A stretch of 64,000 bases of DNA, taken from Apoda limacodes. Taxonomy: Eukaryota > Arthropoda > Insecta > Lepidoptera > Limacodidae. Positions 54,329 through 64,000 of this stretch are shown piece by piece. Position 1 is the first letter of the stretch; the number at the start of each line of letters is the position of its first letter. Below the pieces are notes generated by a model. It worked only from the letters and a program-made list of their open reading frames with translations, was not told the DNA's origin and made no database searches. Both the position numbers and the translations under genes were made by a program. The stretch is taken from NCBI GenBank assembly GCA_946406115.1, contig OX291558.1:21382205-21446204 (forward strand). The letters are read 5' to 3'.

Positions 54329-54394
54329 GAGAAAACTATATAAGTCTTAATTTTTTATGTGGATGATTGTATAAAATTTTGTTACATTTATATG

Positions 54395-54440
54395 GCCCTG
54401 GTGTTGCAAACATTCATAGGCTAGTTAGTAGTATAAAAAA
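54395..54440 (+). mobile_element. CR1-like tail remnant
   Basis: ccctggtgttgcaaacattc and ataggctag followed by an A run; much reduced version of the common tail. Confidence 0.5.
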
Positions 54441-55309
54441 AAGAATTTTGATCCTTTTTAGATGATTTCTTTAATTGATTTTTGTAAAGGGATTGATATC
54501 TTGCAGTGAAGATCCTGAAGATCTTCTAAGCTTCTTATTTTAATTTCTAAGCAAAACTTTGATCAAGAAAAACGTCTTCCTAGCACAAATATTCAGTTTT
54601 GTGAAGACAGTAGTATCAAAAACAAAATTATTTAATAAATTGTTCAATCAGTTTGTTGTACTTATTTGTAACGTGTAACATTAAATGAAAAAAGGTATTA
54701 AATGAACGTAATTACGTATTCCTCTTTGAAACTCCTTTGAGTTGAAAAAGAGCGATTGAAAAGTATTTTCGCAGTAAAGTAAGGATTGCTCTGCGAGTGA
54801 CTTACGAGTGCTCGTGGACCTAAACCGATACTATTTATTTACGATCCATCCAATATTCACGGATAAACGCTTACGAAGTTTTTTTGTTGTTTTAAAGTTG
54901 ACTTAATACCATCACAAAACTTTCTTTGTTAAGGGGCAGCGATGTAGGATGATTTCAAGGGGAGTGCTTCTAAGTGATACATTAAGTTTAAACGTATTTT
55001 TTTTATTCACAAAAGTATTCAAATAGGTATTAATAAGGTATATCATACAATTTTCTAAGTAACTAACACTAAAAATGTGGTTTTCTCTGATTCCCGATAT
55101 AAGAAGTCCCTCTGTTTTAAGAATTTGTCAAAACTTTCCATAAAAAGTAATAATTTTGCTAAATAAAGTCAACATAAAATTTTTCGTACGCTTTTGTTGC
55201 TTACTACTACTACCTAATTTAATTAGGTCCTTACATATAAAATTGATTTTTATTATGGAAAAAACAAAACTAAATTTATTTTTTTACATTTTTTTTATTA
55301 TACAATCAA
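54441..55309. other. no gene seen
   Basis: AT-rich without recognisable features. Confidence 0.45.
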
Positions 55310-56075
55310 AATTTATTTTATAGTGAGTTCATTGATTCCTTTGCTGAAAAAATTGCGGGAGCGAGATTCAACAAAATCTTTAAAGGTGTTTTGGACTGCC
55401 TCATCTGAATTGAGTTTTTCCAATTAAGAAATTATCCAAATTCCGCAAAAAGTGGTAATCGGTTGGAGCAAGGTCCAGGGAGTATGGTGGGTGACGGAAA
55501 AATTCCAATCCTAGCTTCTCTAGTTGCGCCACCGTCTGTGTGCAGTGCGTGGTCTAGCGTTGTCTTGAAGCAGCAGAGGGATAGAGTGGTTGACCAATCT
55601 CGGCTGTTCAGCGGCTAACTTTGCCATCATGGTTTCCAATTGTCGGCAATACAGATCTGCCGTAATAGTCTGACCAGATCTTAGGAAGCTGTAGTGGATG
55701 ATACTAATACTGGTCCACCAGACACTAATCAGTACTTTTTTTTTGAGTCAACTTTCGCTTGGGGCAGGATTGGGCCGGTTCTCCTGGATGTAACCACTGT
55801 AATGAGCGTTCCCGATTATCGTATAGGATCCGTTTTTCATCACAAGTAATGATACGATGCAAAATCCCCTTGTTTTTATGACGGTTGAGGAACGTGAGCA
55901 GCAGTCGACGCGTGTTTGTTGGTTTGCTTCACTTAGTTCATGCTGTACCCATTTTTCAAGCTTTTTCACTTTTGCAATTTGTTTCAAATGATACAAAATG
56001 GTTTTACCACTCACACCGCAGCCTGCAGCTAACTCTGACGTGGTTTGAGACGGATCCGATTTTTTGAGATCAATT
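55310..56075 (-). mobile_element. mariner-type DNA transposon, defective
   Basis: The minus strand encodes in broken frames HRIITCDEKRILYDNRERS, then LHPGEPAQSCPKRKL, then LLLQDNARPRTAH, then PPYSLDLAPTDYHFLRNLD. These hold the three catalytic aspartates of a mariner DD34D transposase. Stops and frameshifts abound. The N-terminal part before about 56070 is missing and terminal inverted repeats were not identified. Confidence 0.85.
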
Positions 56076-56154
56076 GGCCAGTTTTATAAAACATCAATTT
56101 CATATGTAAGGGACTTACATTATACTAACAATATAACTAACTGGTAAACTCATG

Positions 56155-56200
56155 CTAAGCCGTAGACTCGTTTGCCACCTTAGTGGTATAAAAAAAAGCC
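56155..56200 (+). mobile_element. CR1-like tail remnant
   Basis: ccgtagactcgtttgccacc, then ttagtggtat and an A run. Confidence 0.6.
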
Positions 56201-56424
56201 TTCAGCACCTTCGACTCGGTGAGCAGACGCACTACTACTGAGCCTTCATAGAGACTAGGTTAACTGACGAACGTAGTTTTGCTTTAATGTCTATAAATTT
56301 GGTTATCAGCGTTAGATTCAGATGGCAACTTCTTGAGAACCAAATAAATAAGATACCAAAAAAGTTTGTTGTAGCAAGCTACAGCTGTAACTATAGTTTA
56401 TTCAAGTGGTAACGGTTATAGTTA

Positions 56425-56720
56425 TGCCCGCGGGAGCTTTTGAATTTTTTTGGGATAAAAAGTAGCCTATGTCCTATTCCAGCACTTAGCCTATATGTGT
56501 GCCAAGTTTCATCTTGATGCATCCCGTGGCTGAAGCGTGATTGAGTAACAAACATCTAAAGTTTCGCATTTATAATATTGGTTGGAAGGATTTATAGCCG
56601 AATCCATCTGGTATAATGTACCTACCGTAGTAAAAGAATATTTTAAGTAGCAGTGATTCCGAAGATTGCCCTTCACATATAAACAAACTTAAAACATCCG
56701 TTCTCTCTTATACATATATT
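56425..56720 (+). repeat. dispersed repeat family E
   Basis: Contains cccgcgggagcttttgaat, ggataaaaagtagcctatgt, gtgtgccaagtttcatct and gaagcgtgattgagtaaca, a motif series familiar from many moth introns. Non-coding. Confidence 0.6.
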
Positions 56721-57219
56721 AGTATAGATTTTCCTTTATAGCCTGTTCGGTAGGACTTATACTAAAATATACAAAAACCTTAAAGGTACAGCTTGGGGGT
56801 AATCCGTACACATCTATGTTGATAAAAAGTCGTCCATATCTATTGTATGAATAACAGTATAAAAAAAAAATCTGATTGACTGAAGGTCCCAAGACCTTTT
56901 TGTTTCGCCTTAGAGATTTTGTAATAGAAATTCAGCCAAGTTCAAGTAAGTTGATACTTAGGAGTTCCGTAGAGTGATTATGGCGGATTTCTGAAAAACT
57001 TAGCAACCTATTTTGTTTAAAACAATTTTCGTTGGAGGTATTTATAAAGCTTTACTATCGTGTCTTTTTTTCAGATTATTGTATATAAAACCCAAATTAG
57101 GCTATTTTTATAACGTACGATTTTAATCAAAATCAAGCCAAAAACTTTTTTATTCTAGTAGAATTTTAAACAGCGCTTTTGAATCGTCAGTTTAATTACT
57201 AATTTCATAAACTTTACCA
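56721..57219. other. no gene seen; dispersed repeat
   Basis: 56950-57070 matches the intronic repeat at 8780-8910 (gttttaaaacaattttcgtt-type core). No exon seen. Confidence 0.45.
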
Positions 57220-57275
57220 CTGGTTCGGAATGTTTTTACTACCGAGAAGAATCGGCAAGAATCACAAAGGATTTT
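57220..57275 (-). mobile_element. Jockey LINE tail remnant
   Basis: ctaccgagaagaatcggcaa matches the 3' UTR of the Jockey copy at 47720-47750. Confidence 0.5.
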
Positions 57276-58186
57276 TAAGATTAACACATCTATAAATAAA
57301 TCATTAAAATTAGGCAAATAATTCATAGAACAGCAGTAGTTAAGACCAAGTTATATACTGAAAATTGTGGGGCGGCGATGCAATACACATTCTATAGTCT
57401 CAAATAAATATGTCGATAAATCAAAAACGATAAGAACTTCAGTCGAATGCAAAGAGTAGTGGTGATAGAGAAGTTCATATTGATGCGCTGTTACTGAGAT
57501 AAGGACCCTCGTGTAAGTGGATCCAAACTCCGAACGTAGCAACTTGAAGTGATTGCAAGTTTTTCCTGAAGTTCTTCCATCGTTAATCGTTTCTGTTATC
57601 ACATCTGTTAATCACTAGATATTTTTTCACGTCTTGCAATCTTCTTGTTTCGGAATTAATATATCATCAAACCCTAAAAATGAAGAAAAATAATGAAAGT
57701 TCAAAAGTATTGACAAACAGACTTACAAATATTACTTTTATGGGTAGAAGTCACAATAACCACCATTCTTCAAATTGTGCATATTTGAAGAATGGTGAAA
57801 AAAGTTACGAAGGTTACTTTAGTCTTGTTTATAGGCTTATTAGGTTTTTTTTGTTGATTTTTTTTAGTCAAAAATAATCTATAATATAAAGCTAAATTTG
57901 TTGTACGGTAAAAAAGTTTTTTAACATTATTTTTAAGTAAAACTTATTTTGTCAATTCGTTCCCTAGGAATAGGTACTCATTGGTGGAGCGAAAAGATAA
58001 TTCAATACTGTTTTTTTAGAGTAGGGTACCTATGTACCTAATAGAGTTTCAATATAATAGTGTAATTTGCAACCCTAGTTTCGACAGCAAAGTAGGTTTA
58101 AATAGTAAAGCATGATCTCGGAATTCTATTATATAATTATGTCTATTACTGATCAGTGACGTGACTCTGAGTTTTCGATTGCCTTT
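57276..58186. other. no gene established; perfect hairpin
   Basis: accattcttcaaat (57762-57775) and atttgaagaatggt (57783-57796) form a 14-bp perfect stem with a 7-nt loop. The minus frame 57351-57602 lacks splice support. Confidence 0.45.
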
Positions 58187-58560
58187 TTTAGGGTTCCATA
58201 CCCAAAGGACGTACGTAAAAAATGTAACTCTATTAGTAAGACTTCGCTGTCCGTCCGTCCGTCCATCCGTCTGACACCAGGCTCAGCTCATGAACCGTGA
58301 TAGTTAGACAGTTGAAATTCTCACAGAAGATGTATGTATTTCTGTTGCCGCTATAACAAAAAATACTAAAAAACGGAATAAAAAAATTTAAGGGTGCTCC
58401 CATACAACAAACGTGATTTTTGTGCCGTTTTTATAGATAATGGTACGAAACCCTTGGTGCGCAAGTTCAACTCTCATTTGGCCGATTTTTTCCTGCTGAA
58501 TGTTGGTTGTTGCTCCGTCTACTTCATACAACAGTCGTTTAAGGCCTATTTAAAAATGCT
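58187..58560 (+). repeat. dispersed repeat family D, copy 2
   Basis: Same motif order as 51489-51760 (agggttccatacccaaagg, gtccgtccgtccgtcc, caccaggctcagctcatgaa, ttctgttgccgctataaca), with a longer 3' part (gtgatttttgtgccgtttt). Confidence 0.75.
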
Positions 58561-59814
58561 ATTATTCTGGCCATTATTGTGATGTGCACTTCGTCGGAAG
58601 TAATGTAATGTATGTAATATCATCATGAGCCAACTTCATCCAACAGCTCACGAACGCTTGTTTTGTCCAATAATTTGTAGCTGAAACCAAAACTGCGAAC
58701 AAAAGTAGCATTTTTGGCCAAAACTCTTACTGCAACCAGATCAGATCGACTTCAAACGAGTCCCAAACGATAATAAAGGCTTTTCTCTGACACCCGTAAT
58801 GGTGACTAACAAAATACCAATTTACTTATAAATATCTTTATTTTACAGGAACGAAGAAAAAAACCACGACCTACTTCAGAGTAAAGGCTACTTAGTCCAC
58901 ACATGTTATTTGCGAATAAACACCCGTACTCACATCTGCAGAGACAAGTCGCCGCATTGGCGAAAAAAATTTTGTAATTAGGTAGGTATTTATGAAAATT
59001 AATAAAACAAACCTCGTTGCACACAGGCGGATATCCTCAAATTATCGGCCAAAAGTATTTGATTGATTTAAAAATTGAAAGCAGTTAAGTAAATAACAAA
59101 ATTACCATTTGGATCTCATAAAAACATTATTAAATTAAACAATTATTATTTCCATTATTTGGTAATTTTTATTTTTTTTCTATATAAGGTATCTGTTGAA
59201 AAACTATTACTGCATTTTTTTTCATTGTCGGCGATATATATAACAATATTCTCAGGCAATTAAATTACAGAAAATGTAGTAGTTAAAATAATTGTAATGT
59301 TTTTTGTATTACTTAATTTTGACTACATTTCCATGACAGTAGCATATATTAGCAGCCAAATGCAATACAAAATTAAATTAAGATATGGAATTTGATAATA
59401 AATTAAAACATGTATTTGAATTTAATTGAATGTACTACTTTATGGTCTTATTAAAATTTTTTGAATGAAGTCGCAACTCAAAACTAAGCTTCATAATGTC
59501 TTATAAAACTAATTGAATTTAAACAAAAAAAAATTATGCAATAACGCTAAGAATACAGCACTGTACCTCTATATTTTTTACGAGTAGAATAATTTCATTT
59601 CAAAATTATTTGTTATTTAGATAAATGTCTTGTAAGTATTTTTATTAAATATCATAATGACTATCATTAGCTGTAAAAAATCTCTTAAAATTAAAAAAAA
59701 ACCAGTCACGCATACTGTTATAGCTAAATTAACATTTTAGGTTTTGACCCAGAATTTTCAAAATCCCGTCTGTGTGCGTTGGCACCTGTAATTTAAAATA
59801 TAGTCTAGGCAGAT
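58561..59814. other. AT-rich, no gene seen
   Basis: Long A/T homopolymers, no exon or repeat unit recognised. Confidence 0.45.
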
Positions 59815-60115
59815 TTTTAGTTCCGTACCCAAAGGGTGCTAATGGAGCCCTATTACTAAGCTACACTATCTGTGTATCAGTAGGTCTGTATATCTGTTTA
59901 GACTTTTTTTTTCAGAATATGAGTTGTTATAGAGGTTTCCTTAATAAATAATGAAAAAAAATATATAAGGAGTGTCTTTATAGCAAATAGTTTTTGTTGT
60001 TTTTGCTCTATCGTAACACATACAAGCTTTAAAACTATTATAGTGTAAGCTTTATAGCAAAACAACAAATATAAAAACACACCAAGCGGACCAAGAGTCC
60101 GACTCGCAGTTGGAA
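59815..60115 (+). repeat. dispersed repeat family D, copy 3
   Basis: ttccgtacccaaagggtgc and agccctattactaagct at the start and ccaagcggaccaagagtcc, gactcgcagttgg at the end. It shows the terminal segment absent from copies 1 and 2; the middle is diverged. Confidence 0.65.
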
Positions 60116-61519
60116 AGTTTCTTTTTAACAGCATGTAATTGCGGCAGCAATCTCCAAAGTTAAGAGGCTGTAGCTTCGACACAACCCACCCTTCATATTA
60201 TTGTATGCGAGAGGACCAATGGTATAGAGAGACATTTGCGTTGATTAATATTATTTATTTGTATTTGTTGATATACATTCCAAATTGAAAGGAGCATGGG
60301 CAAAGTGGGCCAAAAAAGTCTGCCCTCAGGATTACACATACATTTGGAAGAGTAATTTATTTCCATCATTTGTTTCTATTGGACCGTAAAAATCTATTAT
60401 GCAGTAATTGAAGTATAGTGTTATACATTTAGAATAAAACTTTTAAAATTTTTATTTTGATAACTGATTTGATTGTAGTTTTGTATTTGATCCAGTGTTG
60501 TTATCCAATAAACATATGTAACAAAACACGTTAGCTTAATTTCATTAGAAATATACTTTGACGATTTATGTCGATGAATTACAGGCGAATTTGCATTTCA
60601 TTGCATGATGATTAGATTATTAGGGTCTAATGAAACTACTTTTCCCAATGCACTATGTGACAACCCTGGTTTTAATTTCTCGAACCAACGTCCAAAGACT
60701 TGCCCATTCTCCTTTGTTTTAATTTTTTTAGATGGAAACATACAGATATACATACAAACTTGAACATTGAAAATATTACTTGAAAATATTGTTTTTTAGG
60801 GCAGTCGTGGGAAAAAAAGTCTTTTATTTAAATATCATGTGAAACATAGTTTGAAAGTGGTAATATTAATATTAAAATTAATTGATACTGATAGAAACAG
60901 TTAATGCAATAAACTTTACGCCGGAATTTTGTAAGCATTTGAAGAAGAATTCAAATGTTAGCAAAAATATCTAAAGAAAATTCCGCAGCTCTCAAAGTTA
61001 TTATTGGCGAGGATTTTATATCATGAGCAGTGAATGGATCGAGCTTGAGGGGATTCTGAAGATCAGAGGAACAATACGAGATGGAAGTCGACATTTGAAG
61101 AAGTTATGAGTTGTGTGACTGATAACTTTGCCCTAGTTTATAGAATAAGGTCATAAAATTATGCTATGATACTTATCGGCTTTGCCAGAGAATATTGAAG
61201 TTGTTTCTTTTTAACTTTTTTATTTTATGTGTTTTTAGAGGCTTTTATTTAAGGCCATTTAAAACTTATTTTTATTTTCTCTTCGTAAAACCATATTTCA
61301 AAAATGTTTTTAGGAACTTTTTGTGTTGTTTTTTTTTATTACTATACTAAATCGTCCAGATATGTTCCAAAACCAATACAAACTTTTTAATATAGGTTAT
61401 GACGAATGGTGTTAATTTATATGTTGTAGTAAAATTGTATTTTGAAATATTCTTTGCACAAATAGAAAATAAAAAAAATATCTAATGGCACCGTGTTAGC
61501 TAAAGACCCTTCTTTGTTT
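60116..61519. other. AT-rich, no gene seen
   Basis: A short plus-strand stretch near 61040-61130 has a protein-like look (RNNTRWKSTFEEVMSCVTDN), but it is isolated and unsupported. Confidence 0.4.
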
Positions 61520-61690
61520 TGTTTGTACAAGTATGCCCATGTTGTAGGAGTATGCCCATGTTTGTAAGAGTATGCCCATGTTGTAAGAGTATGTCCATGT
61601 TGTACGGGTATGCCCATGTTGTACGAGTATGCCCATGTTGTACGGGTATGTCCGTGTTGTACGGGTATGCCCATGTTGTACGAGTATGCC
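61520..61690. repeat. 18-bp tandem repeat (about nine units)
   Basis: Unit tatgcccatgttgtacgg with variants. Open in all minus frames because 18 is a multiple of 3 (for example GHTRTTWAYPYNM). No evidence that it is translated. Confidence 0.95.
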
Positions 61691-62619
61691 ATGCCATGTC
61701 AAGTAAATATACTTATAATTACTTAAATACTAGTAATTTCGAGAACAAGTAAATAACGCTAGTCTCGTAAAACTAGTCTCGTTGGAATAACAGTGTTGTT
61801 CACTAAAAACAAATAAAATGTATTAAAATGAAGTAACGTAATACGCTTACAATAAGCGTTAATAACACCATTAGGTCCTGATGAACTATTATGATGCGAA
61901 GCGAACGGTTGATAACTGGTTCGTGTACCTGGTAGATGAAGGGCTGCGGCGGGAGGCGCGTTAAATTTATTTAGCTCAGGGACACCAACTGTGAAGCGAC
62001 GGTTTAAGCGAATCCCCCACCAGGTAAGATGTTATGCCTGGAGAACGCCTTGGTCCACTTTACTTGCGATTCGGTTTGAATATATGCGAACTACCGGAGA
62101 AACTTCAATAGCGCGATGTAGGACGCGTGACGTCAACCTTGATTCGTAGCGGAACGATACGATGTTTGTAATTAGTACACTTCACTAATTCTTAGAAAAC
62201 TTGTTTGTAAACGTTAATTGGCCATCACTGTAATGACAAGTAGTGTTTTATCTTCACACATTAATAAAACTTTTTGTAATCTAGTAAGCTTTATATGTTG
62301 ATATTAATTACTCTTCTCATAAATTCGAGGAAAGTTTTATAAGATCTGCAAAATTCTGTAATCCGAAGTACTAATTATTATTTTCGGAAAGTAATAAAAC
62401 TATTTTGTAGGTATTAGTTTATGAAATTAATAATATGTACTTTAAATTATATTGTTATGTAATTTCTAGAAAAAAAAAAATTTGGTATTAATAAAATTTT
62501 GCATTAACGCATTTTAAAAAACAGGTTTTTAACTCGAACAATTTGTTTTTTTCTCTCTTTGGTGTTTGTACGTTATTGTTTTCTACGCTGTACGGATTGT
62601 AAACAGTGGTTATTTTTAA
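61691..62619. other. repeat family B copy 2 and AT-rich sequence
   Basis: 61915-62165 matches 7000-7150 (ggtccactttacttgcgat, aatagcgcgatgtaggacgc). The rest is AT-rich with no gene. Confidence 0.5.
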
Positions 62620-62818
62620 ATTTTCTCGCAGGAATATTTATAACTGAATTCCACATGTGGTTATATTTAAAAGTTGCCTCGGGGATACTTATAACTGAAT
62701 TCCACATGTGGTTATATTTAAAAGTTCCCGCAGGAATAACTATAACTGAATTCCACATGTGGTTATATTTAAAATTCCTGCAGGGATAACTATAACCGAA
62801 TTCCACATGTGGTCATAT
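62620..62818. repeat. 51-bp tandem repeat carrying a CCACATGTGG palindrome
   Basis: Four copies; the gaattccacatgtggtta core begins near 62646, 62697, 62748 and 62798. Each unit has an EcoRI-like gaattc followed by the 10-bp palindrome, which contains an E-box (CANNTG). 51 is a multiple of 3, so both strands are open (ITEFHMWLYLK per unit). Confidence 0.95.
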
Positions 62819-62969
62819 TTTTTCTTGTCTAAAGCTATAGCTTTATAACTTTTTAAAATTTTACAATCCATTAATAATTTAAAAATTAATTCTCCCACTT
62901 ACGACTTAGCAAAATACATAACTAAAGTGTTGCAGCCTCCAATAGGTAATTAATTTACCGTCTTACGTA

Positions 62970-64000
62970 AAAGATTCTCGACATTTTGTTAGCATCATGA
63001 ATGACATCCAGTTGGAACATGATAATATAATGGTGAGATTTGACGTTAAATCGTTGTTCACTAATGTTCCACTTAAAGAATGCCTTGACCAAATCAAAAA
63101 CGAATTACTAGTTTTAAATGGTATCTCTGATAGGTATATAGTGTTCACTGTTTAGAAGGAAACTATTTTCTTTACCAAAGTCAGTACTACGTTCAGATTG
63201 ATGGAGTAGCTATGGGTAGTCCGGTAGCACCAAAGTTAGCCAACATCTGGAACATTTTGAGAAGAAAGCTTTGAGCTTAGGGCCTTTTACAGTTTGACTT
63301 TGATATGTTGATGACGTGTTCCGCTTAATTAAAGGAACCAGGCAGGAAGAAGAACAGTACTAAGATCACCTTAACTCAACTTACCTTATATATGAAATGG
63401 AAAATTACATTCTCACTGGCATTCTCAGATGTTAAATTAAATGGAAGGGAAAATGGCTCTCTGAGGCATACTGTATATCGGAAACCCACACACACGGACC
63501 TGAACGCCTCCTCGCCTCATTATCCGCGTCACATGCAATCAGTTGTGACATCTCTGACTAACTGAATTCATGACTTTTGTGACTCTGAAGATTTAGATAC
63601 TGAGCTGCCACACGTTCAGGAGGCACTGAAGAGAGATGGGTACAAAACGAGTAGAAGAAGTTCAGTTCGCCGTAACATACGTACGAAAAATCCAGAGGTT
63701 AGCAGACAGCCAGCGTTCATGCTCTATATCAAAGGAGTAACGGATAAAATTGAATCGCTTTTGAATAAATTCTCCATTAAGTCTGTGTATGTTCCGTTCT
63801 CCAAAATTGAACAGCAGGTGCGCACGCCGAAGGACGTAATGCCGTACCAAACACCAGAGGTCTAAAAAATTAACTGCAGCTGCGGTAGTTCTTACATTGG
63901 CCAGACCAAAAGTACTATTGCGGACAGGGTCAAAGAACATATTACTGCTGAAAAGAATTGCCAGATGACAAAAATTAATGGTAAAATATAATAGAATGCA
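62970..64000 (+). mobile_element. Penelope-like element (reverse transcriptase plus GIY-YIG), cut by window end
   Basis: Reads MVRFDVKSLFTNVPLKECLD (about 63030), [20 protein letters not shown] (about 63190), then [20 protein letters not shown]. It ends in a GIY-YIG-type endonuclease start, CSCGSSYIGQTKSTIADRVK (about 63875-63945). This domain order, reverse transcriptase then GIY-YIG, defines Penelope-like elements. Frameshifts (around 63155, 63260, 63310) and stops show decay. It continues past 64000. Confidence 0.9.

Noticed and set aside
57351..57602. 83-codon minus frame as a gene
   Set aside because: No ATG at the start of the open frame in that frame's protein-like part, no splice support, and a Jockey tail remnant lies beside it.
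61520..62818. A CRISPR array, suggested by regular repeats
   Set aside because: Units are head-to-tail without unique spacers, and the genome is clearly animal.

Overview
The window looks like a piece of an insect nuclear chromosome, most likely from a moth or butterfly. It is AT-rich and gene-poor, its introns are long, and it is packed with decayed transposons. The 3' tail of one LINE family (ending in a 'gtttgccaccttagtggtat' type sequence) recurs about ten times. The organism call rests on the look of these repeat families, not on a database search. Nothing bacterial was seen: no operons, CRISPR array or intact tRNA gene.

The most interesting content is on the minus strand between about 17.0 kb and 1.66 kb. 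Here I reconstruct the 3' part of one multi-exon gene from splice sites and reading frame. In transcript order it has microexons of 30, 30, 30 and 60 nt (16953-16982, 15626-15655, 13485-13514, 12600-12659). A 549-nt exon (11514-12062) follows and encodes a PGF(Q/P)GQ hexapeptide repeat. Then come a 39-nt microexon (7927-7965) and three tandem, mutually homologous terminal exons (3138-3334, 2436-2977, 1661-2262). Every internal exon is a multiple of 3 nt, starts with 2 nt of a split codon and ends with 1 nt. All three terminal exons start in the same phase, so any of them could complete the protein. I do not recognise the protein. The long introns hold LINE, RTE and MITE insertions.

Other gene evidence, also mostly minus strand: a two-exon gene for an approximately 80-residue basic protein (ATG exon 30913-30976, last exon 29427-29605, AATAAA 7 nt after the stop); the 3' end of an unidentified helical protein (35313-35635 plus a candidate upstream exon at 35785-35818); and on the plus strand a broken, intron-containing fragment resembling a HEAT-repeat protein (44680-45037) lying between two inverted copies of a repeat.

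Mobile elements fill the rest. 0.5-1.1 kb: RTE-like remnant. 8.3-11.3, 14.3, 15.9-16.4, 24.8-25.5, 28.2-29.4, 37.7-37.9, 40.9-41.0, 54.4 and 56.2 kb: CR1-like copies. 16.1-16.3 and 17.4-18.2 kb: two copies of one Jockey/I-group LINE. 20.8-24.1 kb: a dead Ty1/copia element. 26.0-27.4 kb: a Tc1-like DNA transposon with perfect 26-bp inverted ends. 32.0-34.1 kb: a second LINE family. 37.4-37.7 kb: a gypsy fragment. 47.6-50.0 kb: a Jockey LINE with an intact FADD motif. 55.3-56.1 kb: mariner. 63.0-64.0 kb: a Penelope-like element running off the end. MITEs, tRNA-derived SINEs, a 5S-rRNA-derived fragment, an 18-bp satellite and a 51-bp palindrome-bearing satellite lie between them. Several nested insertions allow relative dating.
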